From Chrysomallon squamiferum (taxonomy: Eukaryota; Mollusca; Gastropoda; Neomphalida; Peltospiridae), in assembly GCA_012295275.1 (NCBI GenBank), contig CM022670.1, positions 6,282,161 through 6,346,160 on the forward strand: a DNA stretch of 64,000 nt, written 5' to 3'. Each line of letters starts with the position of its first letter. Within the stretch, counting starts at the first letter, position 1. The notes beneath the pieces were generated by a model. It was given only the letters and a program-made list of their open reading frames with translations, was not told the DNA's origin and did not search any database. Of this stretch, positions 11,627-53,720 are shown piece by piece. The translations under genes and the position numbers were made by a program.

Positions 11627-14307
11627 ACATGCATATTCTTCTGTTTATGGGTGGTATGTGTGTATCTGTGTCCATATGTGTATGTGTGTGTGCCTCTATT
11701 CCCTATCATTTTGTAAATGTCATAAGTAAAGAAAACAATTTCCCTGCTTGCTAGGAGTATTTCTGATGTTATAGTTTCTTCTTTATATAAAGTTAAAGTC
11801 ACTTCCAACTTCTTGTATGTGATAGAGATGAGTATTGTGTTTTAATGTATATAAAATCTTTCAGAGGTTGTATTCTGGAAGAGAATGTTGTGATTGGTAG
11901 TGGGTCAACTATCGGCAGCAACACGTCTGTTTCAAATTCTGTAATAGGCAAGAACTGTACAATAGGTAAGTAACAGATTAGTGTGTTTCAGTTTTTACTT
12001 TTTATATTTAATTTATATTTTCTGATAAACAATTAAATCTGAATAATTACTGGATTGAAAATTTACCAACAATTAAAAAACAAAACAAAATATATTAATA
12101 ATAATAAAAAAGACCAAACAAATGGGAACTTCCTGAAAAACATGGATATTTGACATTATGTCAAATTAGCATTTTTATATCATAATAATAAAAATTAAAA
12201 TATTTAAATGAGCTTTATTTACAGATATTTCACAGATAAACAATAAATTATAAATTATCACTGTGGAACAGATCAGTAGAAAACTGAATAAATCAATAAA
12301 ACAATTAAAGTCATAATTTGAAATTGTTTCAGGTGAAAATGTGAAAATCAAAGGAGCGTATTTGTGGGATGACGTCACAGTACATGACAACTGCATCATA
12401 GAAACAGCGTTGTTGTGTAGTGGTGTTGTTGTTTATAACGATGTCACCGTCAGTCCTGGCTGTGTTTTGGCGTGGGATGTGAGTGAATTACACTTGTAAA
12501 CTCTTGTTGTGTGTTTGATTCAGAGTTTGACAGATTTTAAAAGTAATTTTCATTGCTTATTACTAGCTTGAGAACAAAAATATCCAAAGTACATGTATAA
12601 CCAACATTTTTCAAAGGAATGTATAATTCCATATTTCAGAAAATTTATTTCTTTTTAAAAATGACTTTTATAAAACCAAAATGTATTTTCAGTAAATATA
12701 TTAATAGTTCTGATATTAAATATTATTATAAATTGATAAATAACAGACGGAATTTTGTTTTGTAAAATCAAATCAGTTTAAAAAACAAATTAGTAGTACT
12801 TCTTTGTTTTAATAATAATAATAATAATAATAATAGTCATCATCATCATCATCTTCATGATCATGTTTTTATGTAACTAAATTTAGGTTAAAGTTGGTCC
12901 AGGCATCAGACTGAGTGAAGGGACACAACTCATGTCAGAACCTGAAGTAGATGAGTTTGATGCACCTGAAGCACCTGCACCTATTCCAGGTGAGTAGACA
13001 GAAATAATCAGAACATGTAAAACTAATTTGTAGAGAAGCTGTCTCAGTGACTGCTGTGTCAATTCTCCTTTCCTGTATTTCCCAATCCAACACTGTCCTG
13101 ATGTATTTTCAAAATCTTTGATGTTAACTTTCCAGTCTAAAAATGTCTGATTCTAATAAAACAGAGTAGTTCATGCTGTAGTAGCAGCAGTAGTAAATTT
13201 TAATGCTGATTTGTCAATTAAATATTCATTCATTAATATAATCTCCTAAGTTTTGTAAAAATTGCACTTGCCGTTTGCACTTGCATTAAATTGTATGAAG
13301 AGTGAATATTTTATTTTTTAACATTTTTTATTTATTTATATTTTTTAATGTGGTAGATTTAAAAGAAGAAAAAAAAAAAAAATGAAAAGAAATGTTTTGT
13401 TAAGATACTGATTATTAAAATAACTGTTTTTCAGAAGTGACACCAGAGTTTGGCAGTAAAGGTAAAGGGTTTATTTACAAACCTGCCTGTGAGAGTGATG
13501 ATGAAGAGGAGATAACTCAGGCTATATGGGGGGTGACAGTGGAGTCTGATGATGAGGAGGAGGAGATAAGTACTGAGGGGAGTTCAAGGGAGGACGACAT
13601 GTCACGTTCTGGTAGTCCTCCCCCTGATGATGCTAAAAGTAAATTTTTCTTTTATTTGTTAGTCTTCTTTATATCATTATTATCTAAAAATAATAATAGT
13701 CCAATGCCTTCTGGAACATCCAACAACAACAACAAGCAAACAAAACAAATAATAAAATAATAAATATTTAAAAAAAACAATAGCAACAAGAAACTGCTTG
13801 CCTCAGACTTGAATAGAATCATTATCTATACTTGCAGGCTATTGCTATTTGTTTTGTTTATTTTGTTAAAATTATCTGATTTTACAGTCTGTTGATATAT
13901 CATTAATCATTCCTTCATTCTTTCATTCTTTTTAACCATTATTATTTTTAAAATCTTTCTTTTCTTTTTTACTGCTTTAATCTTTGTATACAAAAAAAGT
14001 ATTTTATTGTTTTTAAATTGCAACCATGCTGAAAAAACAACAAACATGAAAGAATTGTTTTGTCAGACTCAAGAAATATACATTTTTTAGTATTTAGATT
14101 GTCTGCAGATTGTTTTACACAAGTTTTATTATTTTTTAAATGCTGCAGTTCATTTATTCTCTCTAATATTCTTTTATAAATCTGCAAAATGGGTGTTGCT
14201 TGATTTGATTTTAATTTATTTTAGTTTTTTTATATTTTTTTTATATATATATATATATATATACTTTTTTGTTGTTGTTGTTTGATTATCTCATAAATAT
14301 ATATATA

Positions 14308-14339
<32 letters not shown>

Positions 14340-17300
14340 TTTTTTTTTGTATATTTATTACAATCTTTTTTTTTTTCATTTCCATTGCTCAGTTAAATTT
14401 TTAAGACAAGTTTCTTTCTTCTTTAAGCTTGGAAGTTGGGAATGAGAGTCATCAAGTTGTTTTTCTTCATTTCATTGGTCAGCGTTTCGTCAGTTTTGTG
14501 TCTGGATCTTTTAGTTAACTTTCCATCTGTAGATTCCTTTATCAAGTTCTCCATTTTCAATTTATCTTCATTTGTCTGGATAGAGGATAGCTGACATTGT
14601 TGATCTTGTGTTGTGATATAAAGTGGAAGCCTGATATTTTTTTGTGTTTATTTGTAAAATGTATTTAACAGACTACAACATGAAACACACAGACATGTGG
14701 ATCAGTATAAGATTATGAATGTCCACTGTTTTGGACTAAATTTTAACACTTTTGTGTTTGGGTAAAACATTCAATTCAGATGAAGTGTTTCAATAATTCA
14801 TTTTGTATACATTAAAGAAGAATTAAAACAAACCCAGTAATCTGGTTGTGGTTCACCATTTTGAAAGTTTCATTTTCTTTCTTTTTTTATTTTAAAATTC
14901 TCAATCAGTCAATGTTTTACTATTTATTGTTTCATTCAATCCAAAATAGAATGAACATTGTTTTATTGTTGTTGCTGTTGTTTTTGTCTATGATAAAGTG
15001 CAAATAAAGGAGTTCTTGCTGCTAATCATCAAGAGAGGTTTCTTTTTTTCATGTTGTTAGTATTTATTATATTGTACACTGATATTATTTATTAAATAAA
15101 CAATCTTTGATCTCACAGCAGTTTTCTTTTATGTTTTGTAATTGTCTCCCCTTAATAATTACTTCTGACAAGTACTAATACATCTTCTGTATTCCTACAT
15201 TTCTTAATAAATTGTATTATGTAACTTCATAATTTTGTTTTGCTATAACCCATAGAGTTGCTTCCCTTCGACAATATTTTATCAGTGTTACATGAAATAT
15301 GGATTTGTCTTATTTTAGTTCTCAGTGAATAAATTGTATGTACTGTACAAATAATTAAATAAATAAATATTATTTTCACTCACTGTTTATTTTCCAGTGT
15401 TTTACACTGAACTGCTGGACACACTTCAGAGAGCAAAAGAAGAAAATATTGGAATTGATAACCAGATTCTAGAAGTGAATTCACTCAAGTAAGTAACTTG
15501 CTCATTTCTATACATTTTTGTAAACAAATAATTGTGCTACTTTTAGATAAATAACTTTTGATGTGAATTGTAAATCTATTAGTTTATTTGTTCACTGTAA
15601 AAAAAAAGTTTATATTAATTTTAATCAGATAATTTTTTTTTTTATAATAAATAACTTTACTTGATTTTCAAAAATAGATTATTATATTATTATATCAGCT
15701 AAAATAAATCAAATGAAGATTGCATTACATTTCAGCAGTTAATAGAATCTATGGTAACATAACATTGTGATAATTATTTTATTTTGTTGTTGTTTCAGAC
15801 ATGCATACAACATTGCCATCAATGATGTTCATATAATGCTGGTCAAGTCACTTCTTGATCTTCTGCTTAAAGAGAGTGGAGCACAGGATGCAAGTCAGCT
15901 TGTCTCAGCACTAAAACCTGTAAGTTCACAATTTTAATTATTAAAATCTGTATGGTTACAATTTTTATTATTAAAATTTGTAAGTTCAGAATTTTTATTA
16001 TTATTGAAACCTATATGGTTACAATTTTTATTATTATTAAAACCTGAAAGTTCAGAATTTTTATTATTATTAAAATTTGTAAGTTCACAATTTTTATTAT
16101 TATTAAAACATGTAAGTTCACAATTTTTATTATAAAATATGTAAGTTTAAAACCTTTTTATTATGAGTAATAAAATCTGTAAGTTCTCAAAATGTTTCTA
16201 TTATCATTAAAATCTGTATATTCTGTCTTTTTATTATTATTAAAGCCTGTGAGTTCAAAGTTTATATTAAATTATTAAAACCTCTATGTCCCAATTTTGT
16301 GTTACTATTATTAACAACTACAAATTCAAAATCTTTTTATCAATATTAAAACATTTAAGTTCAATTTTATTTTAATTATTAAAATGTGTAAGTTCATATT
16401 TTTAAAATGATTGTTTAAAACTTGTAAGTACACAATTGTTTTTATTATCAAAACCTATAACTTCACTATTCAACATATTTGTGTGTACAATTTTTATTTT
16501 GGATAAGGGAAACAAATAGCTTTTTATAGTTTTTAGAAAAATGTTTGTATTTATATTTAATTATGAATAAAATAATTTAAATATGTATTTACAGTTTTTA
16601 AAAGAAAGTAATTTTATTTACAGTTTTTAATAAAACATTTGGGACTGATAAAGAACTATATCAAAAACACAGAGGCTCAACTAGACTGTCTTCAGGCTCT
16701 AGAGGTAAGTTTATTTATCAGAAAAGATGTCAAATATTGCTTGAAATTTTATTTTAGGACTTAAAATGTAATTTAGTTGAACTAAATTCTTTGTAAAAAA
16801 AAAATTTTATTATTATTATTATTATTATTTTTATTTGTTATTTGATATTACATCTGTTTAGTTTTTAAGAAGGAAAATAATGATGTTTCTCATTTTATAT
16901 ATATGTAAATATATATAAAATGTTATTTATTGCACTTGAGATAGATTTATATTATTTAATGTTATATTTCTAGTGATATCTATTCACTCAGATATGTCTT
17001 TACACTGTGTGTTAACTTGACAGGAGTTCAGTGTGAGGAGTGAGCCAATCAAACTGTCTGTTGTGAAGATAATACATAACATGTATGAGATGGACGTGCT
17101 AGAGGAGAATGCTATCATACAGTGGTACAAAGATACACCAGACTCAGAGGACACTGAAGTGTCCTTAGAACTTAGAAAACAGGTACAACTTTTCACAAAA
17201 TCATGTAGAGCTGAAATTTTGTTAACAAATGAAAAGATTGAGATTTAAACTCTGGGCAAAGCAATGAGGAAATTAATGTTTGTGTTAATATACTTCTAAA

Positions 17301-17647
17301 CCTTTGATCAAATCAACCCTCTTGTCCTCTATAACCAAAGAGACTTGATACATCCATACAGCCAATGTTTAACAAAGGGTTAATGAAAGACTTGCTGCAT
17401 GATTTTCCAAAGGCAAGATTTAGACATAACAGAAACTTTGCTGCTATCAAATATCAGTTCTTATGGAGATGGGACAACACATTTCCTTTTCTTAAAATGC
17501 AGAGTTGTACAAAACTGTAGGTATAACAACAAGTAATGGTTGCTGTTAAACATTTTAGAGAACTGACAATTGTTTGTGATGTTTCAGGTGATGCCTCTCA
17601 TAAAATGGCTGCAGGAGGCCGAGGAGGAATCATCAGATGAAGATTAA
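7898..17647 (+). CDS. EIF2B5: Translation initiation factor eIF2B, epsilon subunit (complete, 16 coding exons)
   Basis: Catalytic subunit of the cytosolic guanine-nucleotide exchange factor that recycles eIF2-GDP to eIF2-GTP. Coding exons: 7898-8020, 8787-8911, 9367-9552, 9844-10018, 10745-10900, 11158-11243, 11453-11578, 11865-11965, 12333-12478, 12887-12989, 13435-13638, 15398-15488, 15799-15919, 16624-16704, 17024-17182, 17588-17647; total 2043 nt, 680 residues, all junctions in phase (human protein is about 721). Residues 1-255 form the nucleotidyltransferase-like domain ([10 protein letters not shown] near the N-terminus; [13 protein letters not shown] at 237-249). Residues about 315-435 are left-handed beta-helix hexapeptide repeats ([31 protein letters not shown]). 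An acidic linker (443-510) contains [10 protein letters not shown] with Ser503-Pro, matching the mammalian GSK3-regulated serine region. Residues 511-680 form the catalytic W2 domain ending [14 protein letters not shown], the acidic-aromatic box that contacts eIF2. The start chosen is the only ATG in frame with a conserved N-terminus. Confidence 0.97.
10030..10240. repeat. Degenerate repeat in EIF2B5 intron 4
   Basis: Six to eight diverged units of roughly 28-30 bp sharing TTTTACCTGTATAACAACA begin a dozen bases after the exon 4 donor at 10018/10019 and continue for about 200 bp. Units retain the word CCTGTATAAC or ACCTGTAA. They are too diverged to give an exact copy number by eye. Confidence 0.65.
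13639..15397. other. EIF2B5 intron 11, AT-rich, no additional gene
   Basis: The largest EIF2B5 intron (about 1.76 kb). It contains T-rich stretches, an AT tract near 14243, ATT repeats near 14310-14340 and GTT repeats. Open frames here (for example the read-through of exon 11 to 13760) are tails of the coding exon or chance. No coding or RNA feature is supported. Confidence 0.7.
15911..16450 (+). repeat. Tandem repeat carrying copies of the exon 13 splice donor (EIF2B5 intron 13)
   Basis: About 14-16 degenerate units of roughly 30-36 bp, each of the form (C)CTGTAAGTTCA, then CAATTTTTATTATTATTAAAA. The first unit spans the real exon 13/intron 13 junction (AAACCT|GTAAGT at 15919/15920), so the repeat appears to have grown from the donor itself. 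Intact GTAAGT words recur near 15979, 16077, 16110, 16139, 16178, 16388 and 16424. The exon 13 reading frame ends in the first copy. Confidence 0.85.
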
Positions 17648-17863
17648 AAATATTTAACAAGTCTGCTGTCTGCAATCTCACACAACTGTTTAAAATCTTT
17701 GTTACTGTAAAACTGGTTTTATTATGTCAACTATTTATTATCAGTGCTGATGGAGAAGATTGTGTCACAATTATCCGCCATGCTGAGAGATTTCAGATAC
17801 ACATTCATTGAAAGTTAAATTGTAAAATTGGAAATCGAAGTACACATTGGTAGGTGTACCTGG

Positions 17864-17869
17864 AATAAA
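17864..17869 (+). terminator. Candidate polyadenylation signal of EIF2B5
   Basis: A canonical AATAAA lies 217 bp past the EIF2B5 stop codon, the first such hexamer after the stop. The cleavage site would be expected 10-30 bp beyond. Confidence 0.6.
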
Positions 17870-19170
17870 TCTTCATAGACATACCATATAAAAACGGAAT
17901 TTAAAAAAAAGAAGAAAAAAAAGAAAGATAAATAAATAGAAAATAAACAACTTTTTAAAATATGAACTATGTTGGTACTCTTTGTAATATTATCTTGACG
18001 ATCACTTTCATCTTTTATTGACATTTTAATTCATTTGCATATCAATATAATTTAAGAAAATTTCATTATTTTTATTATAACTATTATTACTGATAATTTA
18101 ATTAATTTGTAATGTCATCATATATTCTCTTTTAAAACAAAAACGTAATATAACTGATTATTAAATTACAGAAGTAAAAATCATAAATAATGTATTATCA
18201 AAATTGACATTCTATTGGTCTTCAATGACTCATAAGACTGAGTCCTCAGTTGAAACGTCGTTTATCTATTAAAAACTGGTTACTTCTATATTGACAGTTG
18301 ATGATCTCTTCTCCTTTCATCAAGACATTTAAAATTTTAAATAGTGCAGTCCTATTTCCCTTAGTTGAGTGCAGAGCTCATACTGTTACTAATATCAGCC
18401 ACACAAATTGTAACAATGATTTCTTTGTCAGTTTTTTTATTCTGTAACTGATTGCTTCAGTTAACACATGAATGAATGATTTAGCACTGAGCACAGTATC
18501 CATGTTAAATTTTATTATTTAAATTACAGCTGTAATGGTTTAGTTTTAAAAATTGTCCTGTAAGCATATACTAACAGAAATACAGTTTAGAAAAGGTACC
18601 TGGATTACATTAACTTCCAGGACAAACAGACGTGAGCTAAATCTTAGATATTTATCAGATCTCACAGATGGGCTTTCCTATCTACAAACATTTTAACACT
18701 GAAAGATAACTGCAGTCGATTTTCATGTGTAGTCCATGGCATTGTGACAATTTCCTCTCTCAGATAATCAAAATCAGATGTATCAAAATAAAATAATTAC
18801 ATGCTACTCTGTTATAATCAAATGGATCATTTAATATAAAATATTTAGATATTGTGTCAATGCCATAATATTTTACATTATCTCTTTGAGAAATATCTTG
18901 TTTGTTTAGTAATTTCCCCTTGCCCTTCTCCAAAATGAGGCCGTTTTTATTCTGTTGAAAGGTTAATACATTTTCCTGTTTTTTTGATATGTGAAGCTCT
19001 GCACATGAATTTTCTGTCTAGACTGATCTAAATTGACCTGCTACGAGTTACTGATAACTGTCTGTAGCTTTTGCAGATGTTTATTGGAAAGATGCCAGAT
19101 TCTAAGACTTTATCACTTTATCACATTCAGACATTAATCAAGCCAAATAATGATAGTGCAGCAGTGTTTA

Positions 19171-19177
19171 TAATAAT

Positions 19178-19232
<55 letters not shown>

Positions 19233-19245
19233 TAAACAGATGGAA

Positions 19246-19286
<41 letters not shown>

Positions 19287-19340
19287 TAAACAGATGGATA
19301 GAGATTATAGTAATTAATAATAATAATAATAACCATCTAC
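19171..19340. repeat. Duplicated AAT array with a shared single-copy spacer
   Basis: Two (AAT)n tracts (about 19171-19230 and 19247-19284) are each followed by the same word AAATAAACAGATGGA; a shorter third tract follows at about 19315-19332. The shared spacer shows the array arose by duplication of a tract plus flank rather than by simple slippage. Confidence 0.85.
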
Positions 19341-20145
19341 ATCATAATAATTATACAAATAAATATATATATATATTTTTTTAAATATGTCAGACCCATT
19401 TTAAAATAAAAACAAACACATGAATTCTTTATGATTTTTTTTCCAAGTGACACATAATATATCTGAAATGTCTAGATAAAAAAACATGAACTGTGAGCAA
19501 TACAACTCACAAGATGAAGCTGTGAGTAACTCAACATACAGCAGATAACACATCTCATCATCAGAATTCAAGTAAATTATTTAATAAACTCTTCTTTCTT
19601 TCTTATTTATTTTTTTTTGTGTTTTTTTTTTTTAAATATTTTTTTTAAAAAACATACATATCTGTATTTATTTTAAATATGTCAAAACAACAACAATAAT
19701 AATAGAAATTTACCTATTCTTATTTTAGTGCCATTTTGAATTTTTTCAAATTACTTCCCTTTAATAGGGCATTTATGCAAAATGAATAAAAACAAAATCT
19801 AACAATTTATATACTGGTAAATAATTTTTCTCTTGAATAATGATGATATGGGACAAATGAATCCAGTGTACAATATCAGACTAGGATTAGACAGTTCAGT
19901 CCATAAAGTTTAAAATTTTACAATACACAATGTTAGTAATGTTCCATCAGAATTTAAAATGTTAAAACTATTAGATAAACAGTAATTATATATAAATTGT
20001 CAAAACAAAGTACCTGAAAATAGACATTAATGATAATGAAAGTATTCTAAAAATCTATTTAAAAATTTAAACAATGAAGTGAATAAGCCAAAAAAAAAAA
20101 TTTAATGAAAAATAAAAAAAAAAAAAAAAAAAAATTCAAATAAAA

Positions 20146-20185
<40 letters not shown>

Positions 20186-23100
20186 AAATAAATAAAGATA
20201 AAAAATATATTAAACCATTAATAGTTATTATATTTGATACATGTACTCCAAAATAAATAAAAATTTGTTATAAATGGGGGAAAAGGTAAAAAAATTAAGA
20301 TTAATATACAACACTGTGTAAATGATAATGGTTTAAGAAGACATACATACAGCTGACTGCCTCCAAGAATGAAAAAACTGATCAAAAAAACCACATCCCA
20401 ACTGAATGTGAGAGAAAATATGAAAATTTAAATGTAAATATGGCTTATAAATGTAGAAAATAAATTTCTTTCACCCCAGGGAGACAGTACAAATACAAAT
20501 AAACACACATTTTTAAATTTTAATAAAAGCAAAAAATTATTAAACTTGTCAACTTTTTTTTTTTTTAAATAAAATATATATATATATTTTTAATAATATT
20601 AATTTTTATCTGTAATAAGTAAGATCAACAAGTTAATTTAATTTTGATTTCAAAATTTTTGTTTTATAAGTAAACATCAATATATATTTAAAATTTAAAG
20701 TTTAACAAAATAACGAAACAGATCTGCTAATCTTCAGCAGGTTGATAAAAAGCTAGAAGAATAAAACTACAAATAAAAACTATTTTAACAATTATCTTTT
20801 TAACAAAACTATTTAACAATGAACAGTTAAAATAACCATTAATCTGTAACCATTAACAATTTAACATCAATTAGAAGCAGATCTGGGGTGGGGAAAGCAC
20901 TTGCCATATGCCCAACCCTGTACTTGTTTTTTTTGTAATTCCGTTTTACTTGAAAAATATATCCACTTTTCTGAAAAGCTGGATCTGTCTTTTTATGCAG
21001 TTTGCTGCAGTAAAATAAAAATAAAAGACAAAACAAGAACAAACATTTCAAACAAGAGATGTGTTAGGATATAATTATATGTAATATAAATATTCTTTCA
21101 TTAAAAAAAAAAGAAAAAAAAAAAAAGAAAAGAAAGAAGCTCCCAAGAACAATGAGTTTGAGGTGTCTCTGAAGATTTCAGTTCTAAACACTTAAAACAT
21201 TAAAAAAAAAAGATTATTAGATTTAATATGATAAAACAGAATTTGGGATGAATCAAATTAACTATTTCCACTTTTCTTTCTCTCCTTCTTTGCTTGTCAA
21301 TTAACAAAACGATATATGGAGTGGAATTTTTTTTACATTCATTGTGAAAAAAAGGAAACCGGTTTTGTTCAGTGAATGTTTTTCATACGTGACTCAATTC
21401 TAGTCTATGATAACTCAAATACAAACTGACAATTAAAGTATACCTTCGATATCGTCAACAAACTGTTTAAACACATTTTGTTTGTTTCTTTTTATTATTA
21501 TTATTTTTTTTTTTACGTTATTGTTTTTGTACCTGTCAAGTACAATTTCTGCTAATCCGAAATGATTTTTGACTGATACATATATGGATATAAAACACAT
21601 CCACATACAGGAATACTAACATTTGTTTTTTGTGAAAAAATTTAAGTGAACATGTTAAAAGGAATAATTATTCTACTTTATTATTAACAAAGTTTCTTTT
21701 TTTAAAATATAAAATTAAAGAATAGCTTAATTATATATTTTTAGGTTGTTTTAAACCTATCACCACTGGTACCCTTTAAATGTCTTTGTTTGTATTACAT
21801 TCGCGTGATCTATGAAACTTAAGTAGCTAATAATGATTTAGAAAAAATACGATATTTACAAAATGTACATAATAAATATGAAAAACAAACAACGAAAATA
21901 CGCCATGAGCAAATTTAGGTCAAATAATGTCGCTATAGCAACAGCGCGCGACAAAATGACCAAAACGAGAACACATAGTGTTAGGCTAAACATTGCATGT
22001 TAAAGACAGATGAAGCCAAAACCATCACACGTTTCTGAATGAACTTTAATAAAAAAAAAAAAAATAATAATAATAATAATAAAAATAAATAACTATTTAA
22101 TAATAATAAAAAAAAAAAAAGTTGTAATAATAAATAATATATTTAAAAAAGAAGAAGAAAAAAAAAAGACTAAATAATGAAAATAAAAAGAAGAAAAAAG
22201 TAAACATGAATTATAAATGTCTACACATCTTGACAGCAGGCTCATGCTAATCTCATTCACTCGTGATAATGAAAGCGGAAATGACGTCGATACCCATTTT
22301 TACATGAAATGGAGATGAAGCGATGCATTATATACGACACGCTGATCTAGGCATATTAATATCATAATGAGTCTAAAATAACCGAATGATGTTAAAACAA
22401 GAAAAAAAAGCCTAATAATATACTTTTTTTTTTTTTTTTTTTTTAAAAACAGGAAATATTTTTTAAATGCATAAACGTTCTTCGTTCAGATCAACGAAAA
22501 CTTTTAATGAAAATAATTCTGATTTCAAAAATGAAGATAAAATAATTTACTTATACTTAGTATTTAGCTTTCAGTTGCATAAAGGCTGCACGCAAATCAC
22601 AGTAAACAAAAGACGCAGAAACACGGAAACAACTGAAGATATTTCATAAACGTACAAAAAAAAAAAAAAAAAGCGTCATGGTACTGTGCTTCATAAATTA
22701 TGCATTAAAAAAATAATTAAAAAAATGCTAATGTTGATTTTGTTAATAAAAAAAATCAGAAAAAAAAAAACCACAAAAAAAACACACAAAAAAAACAACA
22801 AACAAACAAACAAACAACTTAAACCTCGATTTCACGACTGCATTTTCAATAAACTATAAAGCATAGTACAAAAATTATTTAAAAACCTTCAAAAATGTTG
22901 TGCCTAATACTAGACTACAAGAAACGCACACTGAGGTCAGTGCAGATTTAGTTCAACTGACCGACGTTGTAATCTACGTAATTATCAGGTAATGATTTGA
23001 AATGACTAATAACACGAAACAGTCACTAAAAGTCAGTGTTTTAAGAAAAGACACAAAACATGCAGGTTGTGAGTGTTTATCGAATGATAATGTCAACAGG

Positions 23101-23664
23101 TAATTAGAATGTTAACGATTTTTAAAAGTGTTGACATCGTGAAAATGTCCACTGCCACATGATAAACTAGCAACTGATATAAATTATATTTATCTGAAAA
23201 CGGTAAGTGATTGGTACCGCGGCTAAATTCACATTTAAAACGAACAGTAAAAAGTCTTTATAATTTTATCCATTCATCATCATTTTTGACACTCTCTTTT
23301 AAGACAAAAGGCAGTGTTTCTGCATTCGTATTTTGAAATTAAGCAGTGTATAAAAATGTCTACGTTTACCAGTTAGGAGGAGGCGCTACACAAACAAATA
23401 TTTCGCCCCGAATCTCTATTGCTTTAAATGATTCTTATTTCGGAAAGTTAGAATCACGAAGATGATGAATCGTGCAACCGCACCGACACAGATGAGTTAT
23501 ATTAGCTGCCAAGTTTAGTGAGATTTTTTACATCTTGTTTCATCCTAAATTATATTAAAAAAAACACTGAATTTATTTATCTTTAAAAAAAACAACAACT
23601 AAAAAACAATCAGTTAACAAAAATATTTCAGTTCATTTTTACAATAACAACAATGGCAACCAGA

Positions 23665-23666
23665 AT

Positions 23667-23704
<38 letters not shown>
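23665..23704. repeat. AAT microsatellite
   Basis: Uninterrupted (AAT)n of about 13 units. Confidence 0.9.
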
Positions 23705-24073
23705 TGAAAAAACACATCAGTACAAGACACATGAAGAGATAACAGATTCTAAAAATCTACCAGAAGCTGGGAAACAGAATGATAGAACAATACCCTGCTT
23801 ATAACCGCGCCCTAGATGTTACCTCCCTTTGGTGTGCGATATAAACAATATTACACGCAATACCAACCTTGTTAAATCTGAGATGAGCTAAATGAATATA
23901 ATACATTTCTATGACAACATGATATCAAATTAGTAATAATGCTATTACCAAGTTAAAAAACTGTTTGTATTGTTGGTCTATGTACGACATAATAGCGCGC
24001 AATCTCGAAATTTCAAGGAATATTTCATTATAATTTATAATACTGACAATATAATCTGTCAAAAATACCTGGT

Positions 24074-24074
24074 G

Positions 24075-24146
<72 letters not shown>
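24074..24146. repeat. AAT microsatellite, about 24 units
   Basis: Uninterrupted (ATA)n. The long Ile or Tyr runs that it encodes in overlapping frames on both strands are artefacts of the repeat. Confidence 0.95.
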
Positions 24147-24147
<1 letters not shown>

Positions 24148-24336
24148 ATTAACGAAAACATGTATACTGGTGCTATTACATTAAGAGTATTTGAAACAAA
24201 AACATTAAAATAATCGAAACATACTCCAGTTAGAGACCGAGATATTCGCTTTAATTTTTTTTAAATTCTAAAAACAAAAATAAAATAAACAAAAATAATT
24301 ATACCATTTTAGAAAATATATTAAAACTAGAATAAT

Positions 24337-24342
24337 TTTATT
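24337..24342 (-). terminator. Possible polyadenylation signal of the PLP/M6 gene
   Basis: The nearest canonical AATAAA downstream of the PLP/M6 stop on the minus strand, about 520 bp past it. Weaker ATTAAA words occur closer, within the 24420-24530 repeat. Placement is uncertain. Confidence 0.3.
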
Positions 24343-24419
24343 TAAAATTTAGTATATTATCATGGTTATTTTTGTTATTTTTGACATGAACTGAAATTGA
24401 TATATGCGTAAAATGTTTA

Positions 24420-24530
24420 TGATATACCTGCATAACGAAACACCTGTATCGGATACCTGTTTAATATATCTGTATAATATACCTGTTTAATACAGCTGTA
24501 TATTATACCTGTTTAATACAGCTGGCAGTA
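24420..24530. repeat. Short tandem repeat downstream of PLP/M6
   Basis: Four to five imperfect units of about 20-26 bp built around ATACCTGTTTAATA and ACAGCTGTATA. Probably within or near the 3' untranslated region of the PLP/M6 gene. Confidence 0.75.
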
Positions 24531-24859
24531 ATAAAACATTTTAAGGGAGAGTCGCGTCTCTTTTCTTGAGTAGAAAAAAGAAGGAAAAAAATAAAAAATA
24601 AAAATGACAATAAATCTTCCATGAACAGAGATTTTTTGCCATCTACAACAAATACTACAACAAAAAAGTTTTTAAAAAACCCCAAGAATATTTAAAAGCA
24701 GAATATCCCAGCTTGATTCTAAATCATATTTATACTGTTGTTGATAGTTCGTGTCGTATTTTATCTATGTTGTTGCTGTTGCTGTTGCTATTCTTCTGTT
24801 ATTCTGCAACAGTCGTATTTACTAAAGATCTCTCAGTATTGCACAAACTTGTCTATAAG

Positions 24860-53720
<28,861 letters not shown>

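Larger units (their letters stand above)
17890..24330. other. Convergent intergenic region, AT-rich, no gene seen
   Basis: About 6.4 kb between the 3' ends of EIF2B5 (+) and the PLP/M6 gene (-). It consists of AT-rich unique DNA interrupted by poly(A) runs (20100-20183, 21105-21125, 22660-22672), AAT arrays and A-rich degenerate stretches (22050-22200, 22740-22815). Open frames here are short and low-complexity. Some of it may be untranslated 3' sequence of either gene. A GC-richer patch at about 21900-21960 and 23370-23490 has higher complexity but no recognisable coding content. Confidence 0.7.

Noticed and set aside
16588-16623. Upstream TTTACAG as the EIF2B5 exon 14 acceptor
   Set aside because: The frame from it closes at a TAA after eleven codons; the downstream acceptor continues the conserved W2 domain.
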